A model generated the notes under the pieces. The model had not been told where the DNA came from. It saw only the letters and a program-made list of their open reading frames with translations, and searched no databases. A stretch of DNA of 64,000 nt, from the NCBI GenBank assembly GCA_963665765.1, contig OY762464.1, positions 1,674,001 through 1,738,000 on the forward strand, in the 5' to 3' direction. Below, piece by piece: positions 1-9,490 of the stretch. The translations under genes were made by a program, and so were the position numbers. The stretch's first letter is position 1, and each line of letters opens with the position of its first letter. Source of the DNA: Bin76 sp963665765 (GTDB taxonomy: Bacteria > Actinomycetota > Acidimicrobiia > Spongiisociales > ZC4RG35).

Positions 1-743
1 ACCGTCGCTCCGGTGAGCATCCGAACCGCAACGCCCCCGAAGAAGGTCAGTGGTCCTATCGACGCCGGCTTGAGGGCATGTTTCATGATCACCAAGAATT
101 CGGAGACGCCCTTGAGCCGCGCCAACTTGATGTACTCGCTTCCCAGGGTCTCGAGCATGGCCGATCTGAACAGCCGCAGCAAGGCGGCGATACCAAAGAT
201 CGCTATGACGAAGCTGGGCAGGATATAGCTGGACCAACTCCCGATACCCGAGGTGGGGATGAAGTTCCACGGCACTGCAATTAGCCAGATGAGCATGATC
301 GCCAGCCAGAACTCGGGAACCGACTGACCGAACAGCGCCAAACCCTTGGCGATCCGGTCCGCCAAGGAACCGCGTTTGACCGCCGAGAAAATCCCGAGGG
401 GTATACCGATGGTCACCACCAAAACGGTGGCCACCAAGCCCAGCCGAATAGAAGCGGGAAGCCTGCCGGCGATTATCCCGGCTGCCGTTTCGGTGGGATA
501 CAGGAAGGAAGGACCGAAATCACCCTGGAGTGCGTTGATTATGAAAGACTGATATTGCTCGGGCAGGGACTTGTCGAGTCCCCACTGCTCCCGTAGGGCC
601 TGTTCATCCTCGCGGCTCATATCCACCGGGGCCAGAACATCCAGAGGATCACCAGTGAGCCGCGCCAGGAAAAAGACGATGAATGAAACCGCCAGGATGG
701 TAAGGACCCCGCGGACGCTGTTGATCAGGATGTAACGGGCCAT
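1..743 (-). CDS. DppB-type ABC transporter permease, cut by the window edge
   Basis: Inner-membrane permease of a peptide/nickel-type ABC importer. The visible 247 residues start MARYILINSVRGVLTIL, have a first membrane helix at about 8-27, and then the extracytoplasmic loop and helix pattern of the DppB/OppB family, including FGQSVPEFWLAIML and an EAA-like cytoplasmic loop with LGSEYIKLARLKG. The 3' end lies beyond base 1. It is the last visible gene of a leftward operon that starts with the binding protein at 8476; the other permease and the ATPases are probably further left. The substrate cannot be read from the sequence. Confidence 0.9.
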   Translation of the reverse strand, partial: MARYILINSVRGVLTILAVSFIVFFLARLTGDPLDVLAPVDMSREDEQALREQWGLDKSLPEQYQSFIINALQGDFGPSFLYPTETAAGIIAGRLPASIRLGLVATVLVVTIGIPLGIFSAVKRGSLADRIAKGLALFGQSVPEFWLAIMLIWLIAVPWNFIPTSGIGSWSSYILPSFVIAIFGIAALLRLFRSAMLETLGSEYIKLARLKGVSEFLVIMKHALKPASIGPLTFFGGVAVRMLTGAT

Positions 744-774
744 CAGGCCAGACCCTGGGGACAGGCCCAGGTTG

Positions 775-1956
775 TCACAGCCCCGGGTCGACTATGTACA
801 GGCCGTCCCCGAACCTATCGCTGACATACACCATCCCGTCCTCGGTGGAGAAGACATCGTTGAACTGGATCGAATCCCGACCCTCCGGCGCCGGGGGAAT
901 CAGGTGGGCGACCTCCACAGGGTTCGTGGCGTCGGAAATGTCATAGGCCCTCAGACCTCCGGCGAAGTAGGTGAGATAGACCAGATCAGGGTCCTGGAAT
1001 GAACCCGGACGCATCTCGTGGAGGTTGTGGGGTCCCCAGCGTATGCTCTCGTCGTGCCGGGCTCCCGACGGAACGGGGAAACGGGTGATTACCTTGGGAT
1101 CGGTCTCGTTGGAGATGTCAACCACCCACACGTGCCGCTGGACTCCGATCCAGGGAGTGATCTGCTCGTCGGTGACGATGAGAATGTCCCGTCCGGGAGG
1201 ACGGAGGGCAGTGTGGGTGTTGCGGCTCTCGGGTCCGAACTCCAGGCGACTTATCAACTGCGGTTTGGTGGCATTGCCGATGTCGATGATCATCAGACCT
1301 CCGTCCCAATACCCGCCGTAAGCGCGGTCGCCGTAGGGAAGGGCATGGTGGAGGTTATAGAAGCGGTCCTCATGGGCCAGACCGGGGTCATCGGCCGCGC
1401 GCCAGTTCGATTGCTCGCCGCCTGCGACATGCTGGCCGGGGTACCACCAGCGCCCCAGTTCCCGGGGGGAGGTCGGGTCGGATAGGTCGACTATTTCCAG
1501 GATGCGCCCGGAGTAGCCTGCTTCACCCGCCGACACCAATGCATGGTCACCTTCCCACCAGGCCATTCGGTGTATACCGGTTCCAGTGACCGGATAGAAG
1601 CCGATCTGTTGCGGTGAGGCGGGGTTGGACACGTCGTAGACGGCCATCCCGGCGCTCCACTCGGTTGGCGGCTCGTCTTCAAACCGGTTGCGCTCGTGAT
1701 TGACCAGCAGGATGGAATCCTTCACCTGGACCTTGTGACTGTGAGTTCCCGGAGGCCTGGGGATCTGGGTGATCAGTTGTGGACGATAAGGGTTGGAAAC
1801 ATCGATAATCGAAGTGCCGAGGTCGTTGTATCCCATGTGGCCGACGTAGGCGACGCCGTTCACCACATTGACATGCATCAGATCTCCCTTGCCGTCGAGG
1901 TCGATGTGACCGATAACGGACATCCGGTGAGCGTCGGTGCGATCGCTTGGAGTCAT
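775..1956 (-). CDS. LVIVD-repeat protein
   Basis: A 393-residue protein made of repeats of the form 'hhhVDVSNPxxPxxh' (for example VYDVSNPASPQQIG, IVDLSDPTSPRELG, VVDISNETDPKVI), the LVIVD repeat, which is predicted to form a beta-propeller-like fold. No signal peptide is visible. The start overlaps the stop of the amidohydrolase gene by four bases (ATGA), so the two are translationally coupled. Family members have no agreed biochemical role. A second member of the family lies in the same operon at 5279-6616, so both probably serve the same pathway. Binding of a substrate or partner protein is only an inference. Confidence 0.85.
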   Translation of the reverse strand: MTPSDRTDAHRMSVIGHIDLDGKGDLMHVNVVNGVAYVGHMGYNDLGTSIIDVSNPYRPQLITQIPRPPGTHSHKVQVKDSILLVNHERNRFEDEPPTEWSAGMAVYDVSNPASPQQIGFYPVTGTGIHRMAWWEGDHALVSAGEAGYSGRILEIVDLSDPTSPRELGRWWYPGQHVAGGEQSNWRAADDPGLAHEDRFYNLHHALPYGDRAYGGYWDGGLMIIDIGNATKPQLISRLEFGPESRNTHTALRPPGRDILIVTDEQITPWIGVQRHVWVVDISNETDPKVITRFPVPSGARHDESIRWGPHNLHEMRPGSFQDPDLVYLTYFAGGLRAYDISDATNPVEVAHLIPPAPEGRDSIQFNDVFSTEDGMVYVSDRFGDGLYIVDPGL

Positions 1957-2957
1957 CGGCCTATACGCTCGAGTAAACGGGAGACGTTGCTATGAAGGAT
2001 CATCTCCCGAGCTTCGTTGGTTAATCGGGGGACCGAGTCGAGGAAGGTAACGGGAGCGCGTTCATGCATGGGGTAGGGGTAGTCGGTCCCGATCACCACC
2101 TGGGTTGGTCCCACGAGGTCCAAGAGGAATGAGACCGCCTCCGGAACATGAACGAGGGTGTCGAAGTAGAGACGCCTTACGAACTCGAGCGGCGATTTGC
2201 TGATGTTCGATGCCGTAAGATGAGGGACCATCTTGTAGCCCTTTTCCCAGCGACCCACCTGATAGGGCATGTAACCGCCTCCATGGACCATGCACAGAAC
2301 CAGGTCGGGGTATCGCTCCAGAACCCCTCCGAAGAGCAGGTGGGCCATGGCTACCGTGGATTCGGCCGGTCGACCGAAGATGTTTGAGAGGAAGTACCTG
2401 CTGAGGTCGTAGCCGCCCAGCGGATCGTAGGGGTGTATCAACACCAAACATCGAAGCTCATTGGCAACCTTCCAAAAGGGATCGAGTCCCGCGTCAACCA
2501 GATGAACGCCATCCACTGTGGTCGCTATCTCTACTCCGACCATTCCCAGTTCGCCAACGATGTACGACAGTTCCTCGGCAGCATTGCCAGGGGCTTGGAG
2601 GGGAACGGTACCCAGGGCGACGAGTCGGTCCGGATGCCTGGAAACTTCCCGGGCGAGGATCCGGTTGAAGTCCCGGGCATATCGGGAACCGGCTTCCCGG
2701 TCGAGAGCATAGGCACTGAAATCGGTGCGATGAGACACCACCTGGACATCAACCCCGCCTTGTTCCATCGCCCGGAAGCGGGCGTCCAGATCGTAGAGTT
2801 CCCGAGGGAAGGGGCCTATCACCTTTTTGCCGGCCAACCGCAGCAACTCTTCGCCGGAGTCATCGTAGAGCACCTCGATGCCGTAATCGTGGCCCCGGGC
2901 TCTAAGCAACTCCATCAACTCGAGCGGCACGATGTGGGCGTGGACGTCGTAGGTCAT
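1953..2957 (-). CDS. Amidohydrolase family 2 (ACMSD-like)
   Basis: A 334-residue metal-dependent hydrolase or decarboxylase of the amidohydrolase-2 family, whose members include 2-amino-3-carboxymuconate semialdehyde decarboxylase. Visible are the N-terminal metal motif HAHIVP, the histidine in VHGGGYMPYQVGR, and the C-terminal aspartate motif GTDYPYP. The start at 2957 is chosen over one 42 bases upstream because it has AAGGAG at the right distance and gives an ATGA overlap with the preceding gene. Its place directly after a molybdenum hydroxylase suggests successive steps on an aromatic or heterocyclic acid; the substrate is unknown. Confidence 0.85.
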   Translation of the reverse strand: MTYDVHAHIVPLELMELLRARGHDYGIEVLYDDSGEELLRLAGKKVIGPFPRELYDLDARFRAMEQGGVDVQVVSHRTDFSAYALDREAGSRYARDFNRILAREVSRHPDRLVALGTVPLQAPGNAAEELSYIVGELGMVGVEIATTVDGVHLVDAGLDPFWKVANELRCLVLIHPYDPLGGYDLSRYFLSNIFGRPAESTVAMAHLLFGGVLERYPDLVLCMVHGGGYMPYQVGRWEKGYKMVPHLTASNISKSPLEFVRRLYFDTLVHVPEAVSFLLDLVGPTQVVIGTDYPYPMHERAPVTFLDSVPRLTNEAREMILHSNVSRLLERIGR

Positions 2958-5254
2958 CTCGAAACTCCTTCTCGGGTTGCAGCCTGGATAGCCTCCCAAA
3001 CCTTCGAAGAGGTCAGGGGAAAGCTCAAAGAAGTGACGCCCAGCGGGCGCAAGGCGTCAAGGACGGCATTGAGAATGGCGGGCGGAACACCAATGCAGCC
3101 TGCCTCGCCTGTTCCCTTGGCCCCCAGAGGGTTCGATGGCGCCGGATGGGTCAGGCGCCGGGACACCAGCGGCATCGGTTGGGTGGCGGTTGGGATTAGA
3201 TAGTCCATGAGACTGGTGGTGAGAGGCTGGCCGTCTCCGTCATAGACGACCTCTTCGAGCAATGCCGAGCCGATTCCCTGCATGATCGAACCTTGCACCT
3301 GACCCTCCACCACCATCGGGTTAATCACGTTCCCGCAGTCGTCAACCGCCACCAGTCGGATCAGGTTCACGAACCCGGTCTCCGGTTCGACCTCGACGAC
3401 GGCCACATATGCGCCGTAGGGGTAGGTCAACGCGTTGGGGTTGAACATCTCCTCGGCCGACAGTTCCACGCCTCGCGACTGCGCTTCCGCGGCGATTTCG
3501 GTTAATGAAATCTCCGGTCTAGAGGATCCGACGACTCTCACCGTAGCGTTGGATAACTCAAGGTCCTGGGGGGCGGCCTCCAGCATGTCCGCGGCCAGGT
3601 CCAGAACAGCGCCCCGCACTGTCTCTGCAGTTCGAAGCACTGCCGAGCCGCCCAACTGCAGGGAACGGCTGGAGAAACTGCCGACGCTCATTGGTATCTC
3701 CGCGGTGTCGCCGGCGCGGAATACAATGCCCTCCAACGGAGTGTCGAACACGGAGGCGGCGATCTGTGACCACACGGTGTGATGGGCTTGACCGGCCGAT
3801 GTGGAGCCGGTGCGAACCTCCAATGATCCGTCTGCCAGCACCTCGACCCGGCCCCATTCCCACGAACCCACCGCGCCACCTGCTCGTTCGATAAAAGAGG
3901 CGATACCAATCCCGATGGGATTCCCGCCGTGGCGGCGTGTCTCGTCCTGTCGCTCCCGCCATGCTTCGACATCCAGTGTGTCCAGGGCCAGATCCAGAGC
4001 CGCTTGGTAGTCACCGGAATCGTAGATGGCGCCGGTGTGGGTGGTGAAGGGAAGTTGGCTGGAGCGGATGAAATTGCGGCGACGCACCTCTTCGGGAAGC
4101 ATCCCGATCTCGGCGGCGAAGGCCTCGACGGCGCATTCGATGGAAATAGCAGCTTCCGGTCGCCCCGCCCCCCGGTACGGTCCAGTAGGTGCCTTGTTGG
4201 TTAGGGCGGCGACGGCGTGAACCTCGAGATGCTCTATGTCGTAAACCCCTTGGGCCATGAACTGGGAGAAGAAGGGGATGCGGGAACCCGTGCTTGGATA
4301 GGCGCCGACTTCACCCACGAGATGTGACTTCACAAAACGGATGCAGCCCGAGCGGTCGCCGCCGACCGTGACCTTCACCTGCAGGCCCCGGCCATGGGTT
4401 CCGGATCGGAACTGTTCGCCACGCCTCTCGATCCAGGCCAACGGTCTGTTCAGGCGATGGGATGCCACCGCAACGACCACGTATTCGGCGTAGAACTGTC
4501 CCTTGGTACCGAACGCTCCACCTACACTCGGCACCCGGGCCCGGATCTTCTCCGGCGGGATGCCCACGAACGGCGATAGTTGGCGGGGGAGGCGGGACGG
4601 GGATTGGTGCCCGCACCAAACCTCGAGGGCCCCGTCTTTGGGAAGGGCGAGAATGGCCAGTGGTTCTAGGGTCACCGGCGACAATCGTGGTATGCCGATC
4701 TCAACGGAAGCTTCGACCTCTGCTTCCGGGCGGGGTCCGCGGGTGGCGAACGTGTTTTCATGAACGAGGTTGGTTCCCGCATCCGGGAAAAGCAGCACCT
4801 CTTCCTGCAGCGATTGGCTCGCATCGGTGACTGCGGGGAGGGGGTCGATGTCGACCCACACCACTTCGGCGGCGTCAACGGCCTGAAGAGGTGTATCGGC
4901 AATGACCGCGACGATTGGCTCGCCAACGTGGCGGACGCGATCGCGGGCCAGGGCCGGTTGTCCCATTCCTGGTGCTTCCGGCGCTCCCCGCCCAGGGGTG
5001 GAGGGAAGGTCGGGTAGGTCGAGAGCACCTGCGTCGAAGACCGCCACGACGCCGGGCATCTCCAGCGCCTCGGAGAGGTCGGGACGCTCAAGTGTTCCGT
5101 GGGCGACAGGGCTGCGCACGAAGGCGCAATGCAGGGTGTCTTCATCGACAAGGTCGCTCACATAAGACGCCGCCCCGGTGACGAACGGAGAGTCTTCTAG
5201 TCTGCGAATCGAATCGCCGATGCCCGGGTTCCTAGTCGCCACGCGTGGACTCAA
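2954..5254 (-). CDS. Xanthine dehydrogenase/CO dehydrogenase family molybdopterin subunit
   Basis: A 766-residue large subunit of a molybdenum hydroxylase (CoxL/XdhA class). It opens with the family's typical IGDSIRRLEDSPFVTGAASY and has the GGAFGTKGQFYAEY glycine motif, GPYRGAGRPEA, QGIGSALLEE and, near the C-terminus, GAKGTGEAG with the glutamate expected to be the catalytic base. The usual FAD-binding and 2Fe-2S subunits are not adjacent, so partners must be elsewhere or left of the window. The start is uncertain: a TTG at 5254, or GTG at 5242; neither has a clear ribosome-binding site. The next gene overlaps by four bases. Confidence 0.88.
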   Translation of the reverse strand: MSPRVATRNPGIGDSIRRLEDSPFVTGAASYVSDLVDEDTLHCAFVRSPVAHGTLERPDLSEALEMPGVVAVFDAGALDLPDLPSTPGRGAPEAPGMGQPALARDRVRHVGEPIVAVIADTPLQAVDAAEVVWVDIDPLPAVTDASQSLQEEVLLFPDAGTNLVHENTFATRGPRPEAEVEASVEIGIPRLSPVTLEPLAILALPKDGALEVWCGHQSPSRLPRQLSPFVGIPPEKIRARVPSVGGAFGTKGQFYAEYVVVAVASHRLNRPLAWIERRGEQFRSGTHGRGLQVKVTVGGDRSGCIRFVKSHLVGEVGAYPSTGSRIPFFSQFMAQGVYDIEHLEVHAVAALTNKAPTGPYRGAGRPEAAISIECAVEAFAAEIGMLPEEVRRRNFIRSSQLPFTTHTGAIYDSGDYQAALDLALDTLDVEAWRERQDETRRHGGNPIGIGIASFIERAGGAVGSWEWGRVEVLADGSLEVRTGSTSAGQAHHTVWSQIAASVFDTPLEGIVFRAGDTAEIPMSVGSFSSRSLQLGGSAVLRTAETVRGAVLDLAADMLEAAPQDLELSNATVRVVGSSRPEISLTEIAAEAQSRGVELSAEEMFNPNALTYPYGAYVAVVEVEPETGFVNLIRLVAVDDCGNVINPMVVEGQVQGSIMQGIGSALLEEVVYDGDGQPLTTSLMDYLIPTATQPMPLVSRRLTHPAPSNPLGAKGTGEAGCIGVPPAILNAVLDALRPLGVTSLSFPLTSSKVWEAIQAATREGVSR

Positions 5255-5278
5255 TCGTAATCGGCGTCTCTTTCATGG

Positions 5279-6616
5279 TCAGTTGGCCCGCTCAGGGAGG
5301 TCGCTTTCCTTGAGCACCCATATTCCCTCGTTGAGCCCGCTCAGGTAGATATAACCGCGAGGGTCTACGATCACATCCTGCGAAGTCACATCCCGTACGC
5401 CACTGTGTATCACATCGAATATCCGCATGTATGGCCTTGGGTCGATGATCCGGCGAGGTGTTGGAGGTAGGAAGGAAGCCGTTTCGGTCGGATTCCGTGG
5501 ATCCAAAACGTCGAACACCCGCAAGCCGGCGTTCATGTAGGCGTTATAGACTTTGTCGGCTACAACCTTCGAACCTTGATGGTTTTCGTGGAGGTTGTGC
5601 GGGCCGAACCGTTCTCCTTTCTGATAGTAGGTCTCATATGGCTCGTCATCAGTGGGTTCCGGGATGGGAAGAGTGGAGAGTTCCGTGGGATTGGCTTCGT
5701 CGGAGATGTCCCAGAGGCGTATGTTCTTTGGTCCTTCCAAACCGAAGGTGGCCATCGGCTCCTCGACAACCACCAGGATGTCCCGGCCCGGAAGGGGGAG
5801 GCACGAATGGGTCTGTCCGTCCGTCAGGTCGGGGAAGGTCCGGACGTGGCTCACCAGAGTGGGGTTCTCGGCATCGGAGACATCGACGATGGCGAATCCC
5901 CCGTCTGAGTAGGCAACGTAGGCGCGGTCTCCGTGGACGAGAGGAAAGTGCACGCCGAAGGTCTCATCCTCCAGAGGCGGGCGGCCTTCTCCCAGTTGTA
6001 CGGGGTGCCAGAAGTCGGTCACTCTTTTGGGCGACTCGGGATCGGAGATGTCGATGATGGTCATGACCCGCGCCCGGTCAAGGCGCCAGTGATACCGGTA
6101 CCCGGGCGCGTCGATCATGTTCGACAGGTAGGCATACCGGCCTCCGTTCCACCAACTCCGGTGAATCCCGAACCCGCGGGGAGCGGGTTCGTCCCAGTGG
6201 GCCAACTCTCGGGGTGCCGTGGGATCGGAGACATCGAAGAGGCGAATTCCTTTCCACGCCTGAAGCGGATCTCCCCGGGGGTTGAAGAAGGCAGGCTCGC
6301 AGGCTGCCATGAGAATGTTGTCGGCTACCTGTATTTTGATGTGCCAGGTGTGCTCGTTGGGGGTGGTGATGAAGGAGGCGACTTGGGGATCGTGAGGCGA
6401 GGTCACATCCAGCACAGTTATTCCACCCGACCATGGGTGGCCGATGTAGAGATAGGTGTGCTTGCCTACCGTTTGGAGTTGGAGTTGCGCACCATCCGCT
6501 TTCCCGTCAAGGTCGCTGAAACCTACTATGTCGATGTTGGTTGCGACCGCCTCGGTGACCGGCTTGGCGGACATCTTGCGGATCGATCGTTTCCAGTCAG
6601 GTTCCCTTTTCGCCAT
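5279..6616 (-). CDS. LVIVD-repeat protein (second copy)
   Basis: A 445-residue relative of the 775-1956 protein. It carries repeats such as VLDVTSPHDPQVA, LFDVSDPTAPRELA, IIDISDPESPKRV, IVDVSDAENPTLV and VFDVLDPRNPTETA. It has no signal peptide or membrane helix, and its first 40 residues are basic and lack repeats. The two proteins share the ordered motifs 'GPHNLHE' and the 'FDVI/NDVFS' plus 'IYLSG/MVYVS' ending, so they are homologues over most of their length rather than merely both repetitive. It lies between the solute-binding protein gene and the molybdenum hydroxylase gene. Confidence 0.85.
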   Translation of the reverse strand: MAKREPDWKRSIRKMSAKPVTEAVATNIDIVGFSDLDGKADGAQLQLQTVGKHTYLYIGHPWSGGITVLDVTSPHDPQVASFITTPNEHTWHIKIQVADNILMAACEPAFFNPRGDPLQAWKGIRLFDVSDPTAPRELAHWDEPAPRGFGIHRSWWNGGRYAYLSNMIDAPGYRYHWRLDRARVMTIIDISDPESPKRVTDFWHPVQLGEGRPPLEDETFGVHFPLVHGDRAYVAYSDGGFAIVDVSDAENPTLVSHVRTFPDLTDGQTHSCLPLPGRDILVVVEEPMATFGLEGPKNIRLWDISDEANPTELSTLPIPEPTDDEPYETYYQKGERFGPHNLHENHQGSKVVADKVYNAYMNAGLRVFDVLDPRNPTETASFLPPTPRRIIDPRPYMRIFDVIHSGVRDVTSQDVIVDPRGYIYLSGLNEGIWVLKESDLPERAN

Positions 6617-6691
6617 CTTCGGTGTCTCTCATCAGTCGGTTCGAACAGGCTGAAACGCTCGCACGAGTCGGTTGCGAAGCTTGGTTGGTAA

Positions 6692-6730
6692 GGACGCTCC
6701 CCCCGGCGTTTGGCGCCTGGGGGAGCGTCC
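6692..6730. terminator. Strong intercistronic hairpin after the binding-protein gene
   Basis: A perfect 12-bp stem (6692-6703 with 6719-6730) is extended by a further 4 bp (6705-6708 with 6714-6717) around a 5-base loop. It lies 12 bases downstream of the stop of the solute-binding protein gene and 75 bases before the next gene. There is no T-run on either side. It is therefore more likely a mRNA-stabilising or partial-termination element that sets a high ratio of binding protein to downstream enzymes than a full terminator. Confidence 0.75.
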
Positions 6731-6742
6731 CAATAGTTGTGT

Positions 6743-8476
6743 TCAGCAGGACTCGATGTATTCCACGAAGCTGAACGGTGCGCTCATGTTGGCGCCCGGA
6801 TAACTGTAACCGCAGACGGTATCGGGATTGACGACGGTCTCGGAGAAGGTCCGGAGCAACGGGACGTGCGGGGCGTTCTCGAACACGACGTCCCCGAAGT
6901 CGCGCCACAACGCGGCCTGTCTAACCGGATCCAATTCAATGAGGATCGCTTCGTACTGGGTATCCCAGTCGACCATGCACACCGGTCGCTGGGAGTCCTG
7001 GTTGCAGTAGCCCGCTGGTTCGAAGCCAGTCACATTCTCGGATGCGGTGTCGTCGAATTCGACCATTCGATCAAACTCACGTGCCTCGCGTGCGGCCGAG
7101 TACTGCCCGCCGTCCATCGAAACCAATTCCACGTCGAAGCCGGCATCCGCCAGCATGGTTCCGACGGCCTCGCTGATGTCGTTCTTGGCGTAGACCTGGA
7201 TGCTCACCGGCCCGCCAAGCCCGTCCAGTATGGCCTGGGCGCCCTCGGGGTCGTATCCGATGTGGTCGGGGAAGCGAGCCTCCCAGTCGGGGTTCCAGGA
7301 ATCGGTCTGCTCGGGCAACCAGTACCACATGATGGCCGTCTCAGCCTCGCCTCCGAAGAAGGCATCGTTGAGAGCCTGACGGTCGATCGCCTTGTTTGCG
7401 GCAATACGGATGTCCTTGTTACACCACGGGCTGTCGGGATAGAGGCGCTCGCCGCTGGTGAACACGTCGGCTGACTTCTCGCCGGGTGTGGGTGGCTCCA
7501 GATAATAGCAACCCACCAGGGCCAGGCCGTAACGGCGTCCGGGGAGAGCTGATGTGATGACCTGCATACCCTGCGATTCAGCCTCGTCGCCGAGTTCCTG
7601 CGGCAGAGAGGTCATGTGAACCTCGCCCGCCAGCAGCGATGAAAACCGGGTTGCTTCCTCAAGGATGAACCGGTATTCGATCTCGTCGAACTCTCCGTTT
7701 TGACGCCAATGGTCATACGGAACCTTCTCGAACACGACGTTCTGACCGGGATTACGTTCCACGAATTGGTAAGGCCCGGTTCCCGCCAGCGGGGCTTCAT
7801 CCAGCCCCGGGGAGGCAGGCGAGCCGCCGCCTCGGGAATCCCAGTCGGCCTTGCTCTTGATGACGGCGCCTGCGGCGCCGTAGCTGATGCCTTCGAAGAA
7901 GGCGAAGGACAGGCCTGCGGTGACGTGGAAGATCACGGTGTAGTCGTCCACTATCTCGAACTCCTCGACCGCGGTCCGTACCGCTTCGGCCACACCGGAG
8001 ACGGCGCCGGGTGGGTCGATGAGGTCGGTGAGCGAGAACACAACATCCTCGGCGGTCATTTCGCCGAAGCCGTGGTGGAACTGTATTCCCTGTCTCAGGT
8101 GGAAGGTGAGTTGGTCGCCGGCATCGTTTAGTTCCCAACTCTCCGCCAGCATCGGGGTCCAGGCTGCTGTCAACGGGTCCACTCCGACCAGGTTCTCATA
8201 CATGGGCTTGAGTTGGTACTCGTCGTTGGGTTGAATGTCCCGGTTGGGGTTGTTCGATTCACCCTGCTCGGGCGGGGGAACCGCGAAAACCAGTCTGGTC
8301 GGTTCCGGTTCCGGCGCAGCGGTGGTTGCGGGTGGGCTGGTAGTGGTGACCACCTCTGCCGCGGTGGTAGCCGGTTCCTCCTCGGCAGCGTCTTCGCCGC
8401 ATGCCGCGGCGACAAGAGCAATGCAAGCCAACAAAGCCACCCCGTTCCGCAGTCTAAAAGGTTTGTTGGTGCTCAT
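6743..8476 (-). CDS. ABC transporter solute-binding lipoprotein, family 5
   Basis: A 577-residue extracytoplasmic peptide/opine/nickel-type binding protein (SBP_bac_5). The N-terminus has a lipoprotein signal ending in LVAAAC, with the lipidated cysteine at residue 26, followed by an acidic and Thr/Pro-rich tether to about residue 62. The mature domain shows LTFHLRQGIQFHHGFGEMTA and other family landmarks such as the AANKAIDRQALND helix. It is the first gene of the leftward catabolic operon. Its ribosome-binding site lies in a duplicated 22-bp unit, so two AGGAGG sequences precede the start. The ligand is unknown. Confidence 0.92.
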   Translation of the reverse strand: MSTNKPFRLRNGVALLACIALVAAACGEDAAEEEPATTAAEVVTTTSPPATTAAPEPEPTRLVFAVPPPEQGESNNPNRDIQPNDEYQLKPMYENLVGVDPLTAAWTPMLAESWELNDAGDQLTFHLRQGIQFHHGFGEMTAEDVVFSLTDLIDPPGAVSGVAEAVRTAVEEFEIVDDYTVIFHVTAGLSFAFFEGISYGAAGAVIKSKADWDSRGGGSPASPGLDEAPLAGTGPYQFVERNPGQNVVFEKVPYDHWRQNGEFDEIEYRFILEEATRFSSLLAGEVHMTSLPQELGDEAESQGMQVITSALPGRRYGLALVGCYYLEPPTPGEKSADVFTSGERLYPDSPWCNKDIRIAANKAIDRQALNDAFFGGEAETAIMWYWLPEQTDSWNPDWEARFPDHIGYDPEGAQAILDGLGGPVSIQVYAKNDISEAVGTMLADAGFDVELVSMDGGQYSAAREAREFDRMVEFDDTASENVTGFEPAGYCNQDSQRPVCMVDWDTQYEAILIELDPVRQAALWRDFGDVVFENAPHVPLLRTFSETVVNPDTVCGYSYPGANMSAPFSFVEYIESC

Positions 8477-8477
8477 C

Positions 8478-8521
8478 TTGTACCTCCTATGTGGTCCTTT
8501 TGTACCTCCTATGTGGTCCTT
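8478..8521. repeat. Tandem 22-bp repeat containing two Shine-Dalgarno sites
   Basis: Two exact 22-bp copies (8478-8499 and 8500-8521) lie head to tail directly upstream of the binding-protein start at 8476. Read on the coding strand, each copy contains AGGAGG. The proximal one is correctly placed for the ATG; the distal one is 22 bases further out. A recent slippage-type duplication is the simplest origin. Confidence 0.95.
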
Positions 8522-8710
8522 GACTTCATAAGAATCACCTGAATAATCGAAGGTAAACCCTGTCCGTCAGGAAGGCTTGATAACATAAATGATATCGGCG
8601 GAACCCTTGAATGCCCTTGAAAACCGCTGTTTTAAGTCGGGGGAGTGCAAAAAGGCAGCGGCCGGTGGTCCCGGGGGACAGTCGGCTTGCTACGAAAAGG
8701 AGATAATGCC

Positions 8711-9490
8711 ATGACAGTCGTCAAAAGGTTCGTGGGGCAACGGGTCTTGGTCACCGGCGCCGGCACTGGATTCGGCAGCGCCATCGCCCGTCGCGCGGGT
8801 CTGGAAGGCGCGCAGGTCGGTGTGCACTACTACAGCTCCAAAGCAGGTGCGGAACGCACGGCCCGACAAATACGCGAGATGGGCTCGGAGGCGTCGACAT
8901 TTCAGGCTGACATCAGTTCCTGGGATGCGGTGAAGGCGATGGCCGAGGCGGTTTCCGATGAGTTCGGTGGGTTGGATGTGCTTGTCAACAATGTCGGGGA
9001 CATTGCCACCGAACAGATGACATGGCGCGATGTCACCCAAGAACTCGTGGACAGAGTAATCGACGTCGACATCAAGGGCACCCTTTACATGATCCACGAA
9101 TTCGGTATGAGGATGCTCGAACAGGAAGACGGCGGCGCCATTGTCAACATCGGTTCCACCGTGGTAGTACGAGGGAGCCCCCGCGCCCCTCAGTACGCGG
9201 CAGGAAAGTACGGAGTTATGGCCCTCACCAAGTCCTACGCCAGGGCATTTGCTCCCAAGGTGCGGGTGAGTGCCTTCGCGCCAGGCTTCATGGCGACAGA
9301 GTCGACAGTTTCCCGGGAGGACTGGAACACCGGACGTCGGGAGGCGATCACCGCGGCGACGCCGGCGGGGCGGGTACCGAGTCCCGACGATATGGCCGCA
9401 CCTGCCCTCTTTCTGGCCACGCCGGAAGCAAGCCACATGATCGGTTCCTACGTCATCGCCGACGGGGGCCGGAGCACCGTGGGCGCTTGA
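8711..9490 (+). CDS. SDR family oxidoreductase
   Basis: A 259-residue short-chain dehydrogenase. It has the Rossmann glycine motif VTGAGTGFG near residue 14, NNVG near residue 94, the catalytic pair in YAAGK (Tyr and Lys), and the C-terminal IADGGRS typical of SDR enzymes. The position of NNVG and the absence of an acidic residue after beta-2 (VHYYSS) would fit NADP use, but this is inference. The start at 8711 is selected because AAAAGGAG lies 8 bases upstream; an ORF extension to 8645 lacks such a site. It is transcribed away from the binding-protein operon and ends before a separate module. Confidence 0.88.
   Translation: MTVVKRFVGQRVLVTGAGTGFGSAIARRAGLEGAQVGVHYYSSKAGAERTARQIREMGSEASTFQADISSWDAVKAMAEAVSDEFGGLDVLVNNVGDIATEQMTWRDVTQELVDRVIDVDIKGTLYMIHEFGMRMLEQEDGGAIVNIGSTVVVRGSPRAPQYAAGKYGVMALTKSYARAFAPKVRVSAFAPGFMATESTVSREDWNTGRREAITAATPAGRVPSPDDMAAPALFLATPEASHMIGSYVIADGGRSTVGA

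Noticed and set aside
5236..5277. ATG at 5277 as a start for the molybdenum hydroxylase
   Set aside because: It is in another frame and meets a stop after 14 codons.
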